From Rhodothermales bacterium (lineage in GTDB: Bacteria > Bacteroidota > Rhodothermia > Rhodothermales > Bin80): a stretch of 64,000 nucleotides of DNA. The stretch's first letter is position 1. Every line of letters starts with the position of its first letter. The position numbers and the translations under genes were made by a program. Below, piece by piece: positions 42,513 to 51,115 of this stretch. Location of the stretch: assembly GCA_028278205.1 (NCBI GenBank), contig JANQES010000073.1, positions 1 through 64,000 of the forward strand, written 5' to 3'. A model generated the notes under the pieces. The model did no database searches. It worked only from the letters and a program-made list of their open reading frames with translations, and had not been told where the DNA came from.

Positions 42513-42980
42513 TCAGACCTCGGCCTCGCGCGGCGTGACGCGGGCCGGCGACGCCACAAGTTCGAAGACGCCCTGCACCCGATCGTAGAGAAAAGCAACG
42601 TTCGCAGAACCGATAGCCGGGGCTGCTACGGGACGGGTGATCAGCACTGCGCCCCGGCGCCGAAATCCTTCGATGGCTTCTTCGAGGTCGCCGGTTTCGT
42701 AGCAGATGTGATGGACCCCGCCTCCTTCTTGCAAAGCCGCCGCAACAGGCGAAGTCTCGCCGACGGGTTCGAGTAACTCCAAACGCCCCCGCCCCGACGC
42801 ATCGAGCAAAAACTGAATACGGACTTGCTGAACGGGGTCATGCACCACCCCGCCCTCCCGGCGAAAGCCGAAAGCGCCGCAATAGGCCGCAACAGCCTCT
42901 TCGATATCGGCTACGACGACGCCCACGTGGTGGACACGCAACACGAAGCCGCCGGCCTTTGGTTCTGCTGCTTCCATCAT
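42513..42980 (-). CDS. VOC-family protein (methylmalonyl-CoA-epimerase-like)
   Basis: Protein of 155 residues with two beta-alpha-beta-beta-beta halves. Likely metal ligands are His in VHHVGVVV, Glu in RLELLEPV, His in VHHICYE and Glu in VFELVASP, an arrangement matching methylmalonyl-CoA epimerase and glyoxalase I relatives. In this position, behind an acyl carrier protein and FkbH-like enzyme, it could epimerise or isomerise an acyl thioester. The specific reaction is unknown. Confidence 0.85.
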   Translation of the reverse strand: MMEAAEPKAGGFVLRVHHVGVVVADIEEAVAAYCGAFGFRREGGVVHDPVQQVRIQFLLDASGRGRLELLEPVGETSPVAAALQEGGGVHHICYETGDLEEAIEGFRRRGAVLITRPVAAPAIGSANVAFLYDRVQGVFELVASPARVTPREAEV

Positions 42981-43017
42981 CCATTGGCAGCCCTATGCCC
43001 GATCCTGCCGGCTCCGA

Positions 43018-43665
43018 TCAGGCTTCATCTTCTAAGGACAAGTAGCAGAAGACCCCGTCATCGGTGGACGTGCCGGGATCTTCGACATACCCTCGCTTGC
43101 GGTAAAGGAATCGCGAACTGATGTTAGCCCGCCGTACGCTGGCGCGCACAAAATGCATCTGCTGCTTCCTGCAAAGCGATTCAGCCGTAGAAAGCAGCCT
43201 GTCGCTCACACGCAGATGCGCATAGTCGGGGAGCGCACCCAGAGACGCCAGCGTAGCCGTTGGGCCCTCGCGTGTTGCGTTCGTGCTTTTGCGCTCTTCG
43301 GTTTTTCTACGCGCCGTAAAGGTCTTCACGGCCTGCACGAGCCGCTTCCTGAAATCCATCGCAAAAAGAAGCCGGGGCCGCCCCAGCAGCGCCAGCGCAG
43401 CAACGGGAGCGCGATACCGGTTGAGTGCTCCGACAAAGAAATCCAGACGCCCACATATAAAACCGACGGTTTTTCCCTCGTAGAGCGCTACAAACCCGAA
43501 CGCCTTCGGATCTTTCACGAAGAAGTTATAGCTGGCGCGCAGAAAGCGGGGCCCCAGCCGTGTGGAAAAATTCGTCTCCGGGGCAAAGCATTCCTGGTGC
43601 AACTGAACGACGGCCTTGAGATGCTCAGGCCCCAACTCCTGTATCATCACCGTCTTTTCGTCCAT
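43018..43665 (-). CDS. GNAT-family N-acyltransferase
   Basis: Protein of 215 residues. The GNAT fold is indicated by GFICGRLDFFVGALNRY, LASLGALPDYAHLRVSDRLL (acceptor helix in the usual acyl-CoA position) and FVRASVRRANISSRFLYRKRGYV near the C-terminus. The classic R/Q-x-x-G-x-A loop is not obvious. It is 2 bases from the acyl carrier protein gene, so it may take its acyl group from that carrier rather than CoA and place it on an amino sugar. Confidence 0.82.
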   Translation of the reverse strand: MDEKTVMIQELGPEHLKAVVQLHQECFAPETNFSTRLGPRFLRASYNFFVKDPKAFGFVALYEGKTVGFICGRLDFFVGALNRYRAPVAALALLGRPRLLFAMDFRKRLVQAVKTFTARRKTEERKSTNATREGPTATLASLGALPDYAHLRVSDRLLSTAESLCRKQQMHFVRASVRRANISSRFLYRKRGYVEDPGTSTDDGVFCYLSLEDEA

Positions 43666-43667
43666 AC

Positions 43668-43901
43668 CTATGCCATAACCCCTTTGCCGGCGAGCACCGA
43701 GCGAATCATGCCAACCGAGAGCATCTCAACGGCGTCATCCGGGTCGAGGGTGACGCCGAACTCGTCCTGGAGCGCCATGATCAGGTGAATATGGGCTATC
43801 GACGTCCAGCTTCCGATGGTATCCGGGTTGTCGGCGTCGGTAAGGCCCTCAGCCGGTACACCAAAGACCTGGCTGACAACCTGGGCTACGCGGTCAGGCA
43901 T
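43668..43901 (-). CDS. Acyl carrier protein
   Basis: Protein of 77 residues with the four-helix carrier fold; the phosphopantetheine serine is probably Ser34 in GSWTSIAHIHLIMALQDEFG. The usual DSL triplet is TSI here, a form also seen in carriers paired with FkbH-like enzymes. It overlaps the FkbH-like gene by 8 bases and lies next to the GNAT gene, marking it as a dedicated carrier rather than the fatty-acid one. Confidence 0.9.
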   Translation of the reverse strand: MPDRVAQVVSQVFGVPAEGLTDADNPDTIGSWTSIAHIHLIMALQDEFGVTLDPDDAVEMLSVGMIRSVLAGKGVMA

Positions 43902-45711
43902 AGGATTCTTCGTGTTGAGATACGACGCGGATGAAGCCGGGCACGGAGATCGGGTTGGTCTTCAAAGGCAACCGCCACCATTGCCCGGCCTCGTCTGTAG
44001 GCTGAAACTGGTGCCGCGCATAGAACCCGGCGACCTGTTTATTTTTTGCGGTAGGAATATACTCACCGAGCACCTCTGTTGCACCGCGCGCGCCAAGGTG
44101 TTGCAAAAGCAGGCTCAGCAACGCCGTTTCGGCCTGCCGCCCCAATACCCGACAACTCAGCAGCAACGAATCGATACGCCATAGCCCGCGCTCCTGGGGC
44201 AGGCCGATGGCTACGCCGATCAAGCCGTTGTCGCCAAACCGATCCTTCAACCGCATCCAGAGTGCAATGCCTCCACGGCGTATCATATCCTGGAGGTCCG
44301 CGCCCGTATGCCGGCGTGTGGTCAGGTTGAACTGGTTGGTCTTGCCCAGCAGTTGTACGACGCGCGGCAGCGTAGCCGGGTCCACGAGCCCCACGGTAGC
44401 GACCATCTCCAAACCGGTCAGAAAATCCTCGACAGACCCGGCTTGCGTTTGAAACTGCACGCGTTGCCGGCTCTGCTGAACCATCCGGGAGCGCCGGCGA
44501 TCTTCGTCGGAAATCAGGAGCGGGTCGAACACCCCGGATTCTTCGAGGGCGCGTATGTACAACAGGGGCTCTTCGGGCACGTCGATAACCGAAACCTGAG
44601 GCAGTTGCCCCTGCACGAACGCCCGTTCGACGGGATTATCGTCGAAAAATGCCAGGGCGTCGAGCCCGATGTTCAACACCTCGGCGATGGCCCGAAGGCT
44701 TCCGGCTTTGTCTTGCCAGTGAATCTGCACAGCGGCAAAGTCGTCGAGCCGGAGCACCATGTCAGCGTGTTGTTCGAAGACCTGGCGGACGTCTTCTTCA
44801 TTGTTTTTACTGGCGATGGCAAGCAAAAGGCCCTGATCCCGCAGCGAGCGCAGCCGCTGCTGAAAGTGTTTGAACACATTGCCCGGATAACTCTCGCCGA
44901 GTTGAATGCCCCCGATCCCGTCCTCGCCCAGGATACCGCCCCAGAGCGTATTGTCCAGGTCGAGCACGAGGCATTTGCACGGCGGCCTCAACAGCGCCCG
45001 CAGATACCGGGCCAGGCGGCAACCCAGCGCCCGCTGCGCCTCCGATCCGAAGGGAATCCGCGCCATGTAGAGCAACTTGAGGTCATACCAGCGTTCGAGG
45101 CCTACCTCGGTGGTCAGGCGCGCATAATCAAACACGTAGACCTCCGGCTGAGCCCGGCAGACGGCGTTGACGCCCTCGTTGGCCTGCCCTACCATCACAC
45201 TCTGGGCCACGTCGAGGCCGGCATCGGCAAACCGGGCGTCAAGGCGCAGCGGCTGGGCAAAATTAAACAGCAGCACCAGGGCCGGGCTATGCTGCCTGAT
45301 GCCGTCGATCAAGCCCTGGAGGCGTTGCTGCACCTCGGCGCGCGCGCGCGCGATGCTTTCGGGAGTATGCCCGGCGTAGGCCTGGGTGAGAGCAGGCGCC
45401 ATGTCTTCGAGACGCAGCGCCAGCACAATCACTTCGGGGTCGAAGCGATAGAGCGCACTGTTGGGGTCGAGGATCTCGGTTTCGAACTGGTTGAACGGCC
45501 CGAATTGCACCGTCGGGCGCAGCCCGCGCCGGGCGGCTTCGACCACCAGATACGGTTTCACCGTTTCGGCGGTGAAGCTGCTCAACACGAAGACGCGCAC
45601 CGGGCGCAGGGCTTGCCCCTCGCCGGCTTCGAGGCGCCGAGCCGCACTGAGGTAAGCCCCGTAGGTCGGCGCCAACGTCTCTAACTCTTGCAAGAAGGCG
45701 TCAGTAGTCAT
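43894..45711 (-). CDS. FkbH-like HAD-IIIC domain protein
   Basis: Protein of 605 residues. The N-terminal 230 residues resemble the SGNH-like domain of FkbH proteins. The HAD-IIIC domain begins near residue 245 with LVLDLDNTLWGGILGEDG, followed by LAIASKNNEEDV and FFDDNPVERAFV. The C-terminal part (about 425-585) looks GNAT-like (FNLTTRRHT, LLSCRVLGRQAETALL). FkbH enzymes load a glyceryl unit from 1,3-bisphosphoglycerate onto an acyl carrier protein. Overlap with the ACP gene strongly suggests the same here, giving a small hydroxy-acyl group for sugar decoration. Confidence 0.9.
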   Translation of the reverse strand: MTTDAFLQELETLAPTYGAYLSAARRLEAGEGQALRPVRVFVLSSFTAETVKPYLVVEAARRGLRPTVQFGPFNQFETEILDPNSALYRFDPEVIVLALRLEDMAPALTQAYAGHTPESIARARAEVQQRLQGLIDGIRQHSPALVLLFNFAQPLRLDARFADAGLDVAQSVMVGQANEGVNAVCRAQPEVYVFDYARLTTEVGLERWYDLKLLYMARIPFGSEAQRALGCRLARYLRALLRPPCKCLVLDLDNTLWGGILGEDGIGGIQLGESYPGNVFKHFQQRLRSLRDQGLLLAIASKNNEEDVRQVFEQHADMVLRLDDFAAVQIHWQDKAGSLRAIAEVLNIGLDALAFFDDNPVERAFVQGQLPQVSVIDVPEEPLLYIRALEESGVFDPLLISDEDRRRSRMVQQSRQRVQFQTQAGSVEDFLTGLEMVATVGLVDPATLPRVVQLLGKTNQFNLTTRRHTGADLQDMIRRGGIALWMRLKDRFGDNGLIGVAIGLPQERGLWRIDSLLLSCRVLGRQAETALLSLLLQHLGARGATEVLGEYIPTAKNKQVAGFYARHQFQPTDEAGQWWRLPLKTNPISVPGFIRVVSQHEESYA

Positions 45712-45723
45712 GAGAGCGCTCCG

Positions 45724-46461
45724 CTATACAAGCTTGATGGCAACACGATGACCGTACCGGGAGGTTACGATGACTTCATACGGCCCCTGGTAGGCGGCAA
45801 AGAAGTCGAAAAAGGCACGAAAGACGTGGGTCGGGTGTTCCAGGGTGCAAAAATCGTCGAAGATCAACACATCCCCTTTTTGTAAGGCGGGCCACAGCGT
45901 GGTCAGCACGTAAAGCGTCGAACTGTACAAGTCGGCATCGAGATGGACGACGTTGGCGCCGGCCCAGGTGTGGCGCGCGAGATATGCCGGCAACGTGTCT
46001 TTAAAGAGCCCTACCTCGAAGCTACACCGTGGATCGTCAAAGGCAGGCGGCTTGCCTTGCTGGCCGAACGTGCCCTGCGGCATATCGTCCCAATCTTCCG
46101 GTAAGCCGGTAAAGGTGTCGAAGCCTACGAAGCGCGCAGCGGGGTCGGAATTATGATCGAGCCACCACCGGAACGTGGTCCCCCCTGCCACGCCAAACTC
46201 CATATACCGAATCGCCCCGTCGAGCTTTAGCTTGTCCAGCAGGTAGGCAAAAAGATCTTCCCGCTCCGGCCCCACCTCAAGCGCCCTGTGCCGGCTCATC
46301 CATCTGGACATTCTGGAAAGGTAGACCATCTTTTCCAGAACGCGTGCCAGCCCGGCAGGAAACACCCCATGCAGCCTCATCCGAAAAAAAAGAGGACGAA
46401 CCTTATCTCCTTTTTTCAATAAACGGATCAGGTGACGCTTCAGCCCCATTTCGACGATCAA
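45724..46461 (-). CDS. TylF/CmcI-type SAM-dependent methyltransferase
   Basis: Protein of 245 residues. The SAM-binding YMEFGVAGGTTFRWWL, followed by FVGFDTFTGLPEDW, and VVHLDADLYSSTLYVL with metal-binding acidic residues are typical of macrocin O-methyltransferase (TylF) relatives, which methylate sugar hydroxyls. It starts 4 bases inside the upstream glycosyltransferase stop (ATGA). It may O-methylate a repeat-unit sugar or the acyl substituent. Confidence 0.88.
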   Translation of the reverse strand: MIVEMGLKRHLIRLLKKGDKVRPLFFRMRLHGVFPAGLARVLEKMVYLSRMSRWMSRHRALEVGPEREDLFAYLLDKLKLDGAIRYMEFGVAGGTTFRWWLDHNSDPAARFVGFDTFTGLPEDWDDMPQGTFGQQGKPPAFDDPRCSFEVGLFKDTLPAYLARHTWAGANVVHLDADLYSSTLYVLTTLWPALQKGDVLIFDDFCTLEHPTHVFRAFFDFFAAYQGPYEVIVTSRYGHRVAIKLV

Positions 46462-47504
46462 GCCGGACGGCCGTGCTTCGCCAGAGCCCGGCGGTATACG
46501 TCAATTACTTTTTCGGCCAACACCGTCCCATCGAGGTCGCGGATCAACTCCCGCGAGGCCAGGCGTCTGGGGTGTTTTAAAACCGTCAGTAAGGCATCGG
46601 CCAGCACCTCGGGCGCGCTGCTTTCGCAAAGCACACAGCCTTCTATGGCGCCGATGCGTTCGCGCACGTCGCCGACGTTCACCGAGACGACGGGTAAATT
46701 ACACGCCAGGGCCTCTTTGACCACATTGGGAGACCCTTCCTGAAACGACGTAAGCAACAACACATCGCAGGCGTTCATGAACAGCGGAACGCGGGCGCTC
46801 GGCTGCCCGGTAAGCACCACCAGTTCCGCATCTATAGAAGCCGCAGCCCGTTCGAAAGCACGCTCGGCCAGGGAAAAGCGTTTCTGTTCGTTGTCGGGGT
46901 TGCCGACAAAAAGCACCAGCGGTTTGTCCGGGGGCAAAGCCAGTTGGATGCGCGCCTGTTGCCGGTCGATGGGGCGAAACACGGTAAAGTCGATGCCACT
47001 GGGAATAACGTGGTAGTACCGCCGGGGAAGCTTCTCACCGAGATGACGCGACACGACGATCACCTCGTCGGCCAGCAGCGAGAGCACCCAACTGACGGAG
47101 CGGAGCGTCCAAATTTTTAAGCGCATGCTCATCGAAGCCGTGAGTACGCCTTGCACGTCGCTGCCGCCGTAGGTGATCACGACGGGCACTTTCCGTTGCG
47201 CCCGCCCGACCAGGCCGCACTGCCCGAACCGAGCATGGACGACATCGTACGGAGCCTGCCGCAGCCGCGCATGCAACTGGCGGATGGCGCGCAGGTACGC
47301 GAAAAAGCTCCATCCGCCTGTATACGTGAAAACATCTACGTCGAGGCCGTGGGCTCTGAGCGATTCTATCTCCCGTCCAACAAACGGCGCACTCTTCGCC
47401 TCGTCGGTCTCAGACCACTGCGTCGTCACAAACAAAATACGTAAAGGGCGAGGGCTGGCTTCAGGGTTGTCAGCGTTCACGCCTGGCGTTTTTAATCCGT
47501 TCAT
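46458..47504 (-). CDS. GT4-family glycosyltransferase
   Basis: Protein of 348 residues from ATG 47504 (an alternative in-frame ATG lies at 47543; neither has a strong ribosome binding site). GT-B fold: LRILFVTTQWSETDEAKSAP at the acceptor side, VITYGGSDVQG, then LVLFVGNPDNEQKRF and the donor-binding FQEGSPNVVKEALACNLPVV. It transfers a sugar from a nucleotide donor to the growing lipid-linked chain. Linkage and sugar are unknown. Confidence 0.88.
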   Translation of the reverse strand: MNGLKTPGVNADNPEASPRPLRILFVTTQWSETDEAKSAPFVGREIESLRAHGLDVDVFTYTGGWSFFAYLRAIRQLHARLRQAPYDVVHARFGQCGLVGRAQRKVPVVITYGGSDVQGVLTASMSMRLKIWTLRSVSWVLSLLADEVIVVSRHLGEKLPRRYYHVIPSGIDFTVFRPIDRQQARIQLALPPDKPLVLFVGNPDNEQKRFSLAERAFERAAASIDAELVVLTGQPSARVPLFMNACDVLLLTSFQEGSPNVVKEALACNLPVVSVNVGDVRERIGAIEGCVLCESSAPEVLADALLTVLKHPRRLASRELIRDLDGTVLAEKVIDVYRRALAKHGRPA

Positions 47505-47547
47505 CCGCCGGTGGTCTGTTCGCGCGCCAGATATGAAGGCCATTACG

Positions 47548-48777
47548 TTACCGGGAGGCGGGGACGTTTTTGAGGAACGCCACGAACTGCCGGGCGATGG
47601 TCTCGCGATTGTAGTGCACCTCAACAAAACAACGCGCATTCCGGCCCTGCCGGCGTCGCAGGTCTTCGTCCTGATACAATCGTTGCATGGCCTGAGCCAG
47701 CGCGGCGGCGTCTTCCGGTGTTACACAAAGGCCCGCGTCGGCAGCTTCGACGAGGCGTGTGGCCTCACCGGCAGGGGCGCTCAAGAGGATCGGCACGCCG
47801 GCGCCCATGGCTTCGAACATTTTTGAAGGCAGCGCCCCACGCAGGGTCGGGTTATCTTGCAGCGATACCAGCGCCACGTCCCACAGGGAGATCAGCCCCG
47901 GCATACGATCCTGGGGTTGGACCGGGAAAAAACGCACATTATCGAGCTTTTTCTCTCGCGCAAGGCGTTCGAGGGCGGCCTTCTCCGGGCCATCCCCAAA
48001 AAAAACGACTACAATCTCCGGGCACTCTCGGAGATAAACGCCGGCCTCTACGGCGTAGTGTAACGCCTGCGCCGGGCCGTGTAGCCCGCCGTAGCCCACC
48101 ACAAACCGATCCTCCAGGCCGAATGCGCGCCGCAGCCCCTCATCACGCTTTTCCGGGCCGTACCGGGTCAGATCGGTTCCATTGGTCAATAGATGGACGA
48201 CCTCGCGCGGCACGTACTGCCGGATGTGCTCGACAATGCCTTGCGTCTGCCCGGTGATCAGATCGGCCCGGCGGTAGAGCCATCGCTCCAGCCGTTCGGC
48301 GCTCCGGATCATGACCGGGTTGGTGACCACGTTGAGTTCTACAGCCGCCCTGGGCCATAGATCGGCGACGTTAAGCAGAAACCGCGCCCGCTTCACCCTG
48401 GCCAATACGTAGCCTGTGACGCCTAAAAATAGCGGCGGCGACTCGGTGAACAGCACGTCGGCCCGCGGCAGGCGAATCAGGCCGAAGACCAGGGCGCTGA
48501 AGACGAACGAGAAGTAGGTCCACAACCGGGGTACCACACCGCGGCTTCGGGTGGCGAAAATCCAGCTTCGATGCACAGAAATGCCGTCGATGACTTCGTG
48601 GTGATACGCCTTCCGCTTGTAGCCGTCGAAGATCTCGCCGGCCAGATAGTTGGGCATGGCCGTCAGCACGGTCACCTCGTGCCCCATGGCGGCGAGCCGT
48701 TTTGCCAGATCCGACAGCCGATTCTGCGGCGCACCGATCTCCGGGGGATAATATTGGGTGAGGATACCAATGCGCAT
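47548..48777 (-). CDS. GT4-family glycosyltransferase (WcaI/WbuB-like)
   Basis: Protein of 409 residues. The start MRIGILTQYYPPEIGAPQNR is the typical WbuB opening, so upstream in-frame residues are left out. GYGGLHGPAQALHYAVEAG, FFGDGPEKAALERLA and PSKMFEAMGAGVPILLSAP are the donor-site signatures. WbuB-type enzymes often add L-FucNAc or a related aminosugar. The substrate here is only inferred from that. Confidence 0.9.
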   Translation of the reverse strand: MRIGILTQYYPPEIGAPQNRLSDLAKRLAAMGHEVTVLTAMPNYLAGEIFDGYKRKAYHHEVIDGISVHRSWIFATRSRGVVPRLWTYFSFVFSALVFGLIRLPRADVLFTESPPLFLGVTGYVLARVKRARFLLNVADLWPRAAVELNVVTNPVMIRSAERLERWLYRRADLITGQTQGIVEHIRQYVPREVVHLLTNGTDLTRYGPEKRDEGLRRAFGLEDRFVVGYGGLHGPAQALHYAVEAGVYLRECPEIVVVFFGDGPEKAALERLAREKKLDNVRFFPVQPQDRMPGLISLWDVALVSLQDNPTLRGALPSKMFEAMGAGVPILLSAPAGEATRLVEAADAGLCVTPEDAAALAQAMQRLYQDEDLRRRQGRNARCFVEVHYNRETIARQFVAFLKNVPASR

Positions 48778-48818
48778 CGGCTGCCCCCTCGCCTGCCCCG
48801 AACCGTTATCCCCGGAAA

Positions 48819-49952
48819 TCACCGTTCTGAATCGACCCAACGCCGCAGCAATTCGGACTCCAAGACGGATCCGCTGACCACTTCGTGGCCCCGCGCATTC
48901 CAATGATTATCATAGGAAAATTCGAACCGGCTGCCATCGATTCGATGCTGCCCCTCGAAGATGGTTTGCATATCGATGACGTGATAGTCTCTGGCCCTTG
49001 CCTCGGCTATAAACGCCCTGCGCATCACGTCGAAAAAGCTCCCCTGCGCCGCCGCGAGCTGTGCATCTTCATAAAGATGAGGGCGCATTCCGTCTACGAC
49101 GAACCCGATGCGCGACGGCGGCAGACCGGACCGGGCCGGGAGCTGCTCTAAGAAGGCGTCTACGGCGCGTTTTGAATCAAGCACACGAGCGGTATCGGCC
49201 TCGGCAAGGGTATTGCCTACGTAGCGTTGCGCCTCGCTGACGGACGCGTCGTTTTGCCGCCTCTGAGCCACGACGCCTTGTATCTGAAGATTACCCACGA
49301 TATAGCGGGCGAGCGCAAAGGTGCGGAAGAATTTCTTCAGCGGGCTCGGGGCAAAATCGACGCGCGTAAGGACTAACTCGCCCCGGGCATCCGGGGTGAA
49401 GAGGTGATACCCGCGTCTCGTGCTGTACCTGGCAAGGCTCTCGTCAAAGTCATTTCCGGCCACCACAATCACCAGGGCGTCGGGCTTAAACGTACGCCGG
49501 ACGTAGTCACTGTAGAACAGATATTGGCTAAGCGGAGCCCCGGACACGGCGAAGGAGTAAACGCGCGCGCGCGGCCCGAAATGCGCGGCCAGCCGTCCGG
49601 TCAATGTTTCTTCGAAAGGCACCATAAAAGCCTCCACATAACTATCGCCTACAACGGCCAGCAACGGGGTCGTGGACGTCGTATCATAATCCTGATCATT
49701 AACAAATCCGAAGTTATTGATCGTGATCTGATTGACCTGTCTGAAATTCCACCCCTTCGACCAGGTGAACGTCCTTTTCGGCCTGTAGCGCAATACGGGA
49801 TCCTCGGCATTGACGGCAAGCCGTTTCTGGGCGTCGGTAACGGGCAGAAAGCGCAGCACGACTTCCAGGGCGACAAAAGCCACGAAAAAGCCCATCAACA
49901 CCAATAAAGCATTGGTCAGGACCTGCTTACCTTTTCCTTCTAGCCCAGACAC
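48819..49952 (-). CDS. Membrane-anchored SGNH-fold hydrolase/acetyltransferase-like protein
   Basis: Protein of 377 residues with one N-terminal transmembrane helix (about 12-35) and an extracytoplasmic SGNH domain: Ser in VVGDSYVEAF near residue 100, an Asn in VIVVAGNDFDES and the Asp-xx-His-like DNHWNARGH near the end. This layout resembles AlgX/AlgJ-type polysaccharide O-acetyl-transfer proteins as well as esterases. No membrane O-acyltransferase partner is seen in the window. It overlaps the upstream glycosyltransferase gene by 13 bases. Confidence 0.8.
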   Translation of the reverse strand: MSGLEGKGKQVLTNALLVLMGFFVAFVALEVVLRFLPVTDAQKRLAVNAEDPVLRYRPKRTFTWSKGWNFRQVNQITINNFGFVNDQDYDTTSTTPLLAVVGDSYVEAFMVPFEETLTGRLAAHFGPRARVYSFAVSGAPLSQYLFYSDYVRRTFKPDALVIVVAGNDFDESLARYSTRRGYHLFTPDARGELVLTRVDFAPSPLKKFFRTFALARYIVGNLQIQGVVAQRRQNDASVSEAQRYVGNTLAEADTARVLDSKRAVDAFLEQLPARSGLPPSRIGFVVDGMRPHLYEDAQLAAAQGSFFDVMRRAFIAEARARDYHVIDMQTIFEGQHRIDGSRFEFSYDNHWNARGHEVVSGSVLESELLRRWVDSER

Positions 49953-51112
49953 GCCGAATAGGTCTCCATGAGATCGTCGATATACCGTTCGATCCGGTAG
50001 TGCTTATTCAACCGTGCCCGCCCGGCGCGGCCCATCTGCCGGGCCGTCTGTGGATCGTCGAGCAAAGACAGTATCGAGCGGGCCAGCGCTTCGGGATCGC
50101 CCGGAGGCACCACCAGGCCCGTGTGTCCATGCTGAACCACGTCGCCGGAATCGCCTACGTCGGTTACGACGCAGGGTTTTTCCCAGAACATGTACTCCAA
50201 GACCACGTTGGGCATTCCCTCGAAGCGGGAAGACAACACGCCGACGTCGAAGTCCCTGGCCAGCCAGGCCGCATCGGGGCGCTGGGGAATCAGGAAGAAC
50301 CGGCCGGCCAGCTTATGTTGCTCGATAAAGGCCGCCACGTCGTCCCGGTAAGACCCCGAGCCGATGATGCAAAAGACCGCGTCCGGACGTTTTTCCATGA
50401 CAAGTACGGCGGCGCGAGCCAGCGTAAGCGGGTCTTTGTTGGCTTTGAGTTTGCCGATCAACCCGACGAGGGGCCGCTCTGGGTGCAGCCCCAGTTCCGT
50501 CCTGAGCGAGGATGCCGGGTGTGGCGGGTGCGCCATGCGGTCGAAATCGAACCCGTTGACAATCACGGCGAGGCGGTCCGGCGCGACCCGGCACTGCTCT
50601 TCGAGGAAGCGCCGTCCCCGGTGTGAGTTGCAGATGATCTTATCCTTGAGCCGCCACAACAACCGCTCGGCATAAAACACCCTCTGGGCCGGCATACGCA
50701 CGTTGTTGAAGGACGAGATGAACACGGGCGTCCTGGCCAGCCGGCTTGCCAGGCAAGCATAAATTCCTGAAAGCACATCGAAGGCATGGACCACGTCGGG
50801 CCGATACCGCCGGCAGACCCTGTAGACATGCTGCATACGACGGATGCGGCGACCGGACTGGCTCTGCATGGGCATCACCGTTATGCCGGCCTCACGCAAT
50901 ACGGCTTCCCATTCTCCCCCCTCAATGGCAACGACGACGCCGCAGACCTCGACCCGGTTTGGATCCAGGTTCGTCAAGAGTTCCACGAGTCGCTTTTCCT
51001 GCCCTCCCAGGCCGAGTTGGTTGATCACAAAAAGCACGCGAATGGGCTCGGGCACGCGCTGTTTCGGCGCATGCTCTGCCTTCGTGCTCGAATGGGTGTC
51101 TTGCGCCAGCAT
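49940..51112 (-). CDS. GT4-family glycosyltransferase
   Basis: Protein of 390 residues. RVLFVINQLGLGGQEKRLVE gives the acceptor-side GG loop, ERPLVGLIGKLKANKDPLT begins the donor domain, and SSRFEGMPNVVLEYMFWEKP carries the E-x7-E-type donor site. The extended N-terminus (about 25 residues before RVLFV) is kept because no better start is evident. The third GT4 enzyme in a row, it is part of repeat-unit assembly. Confidence 0.9.
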   Translation of the reverse strand: MLAQDTHSSTKAEHAPKQRVPEPIRVLFVINQLGLGGQEKRLVELLTNLDPNRVEVCGVVVAIEGGEWEAVLREAGITVMPMQSQSGRRIRRMQHVYRVCRRYRPDVVHAFDVLSGIYACLASRLARTPVFISSFNNVRMPAQRVFYAERLLWRLKDKIICNSHRGRRFLEEQCRVAPDRLAVIVNGFDFDRMAHPPHPASSLRTELGLHPERPLVGLIGKLKANKDPLTLARAAVLVMEKRPDAVFCIIGSGSYRDDVAAFIEQHKLAGRFFLIPQRPDAAWLARDFDVGVLSSRFEGMPNVVLEYMFWEKPCVVTDVGDSGDVVQHGHTGLVVPPGDPEALARSILSLLDDPQTARQMGRAGRARLNKHYRIERYIDDLMETYSACLG

Positions 51113-51115
51113 AGA

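Noticed and set aside
44308..45684. A 458-codon open frame opposite the FkbH-like gene
   Set aside because: It is an antisense shadow of a gene with intact HAD-IIIC motifs and coupled neighbours.
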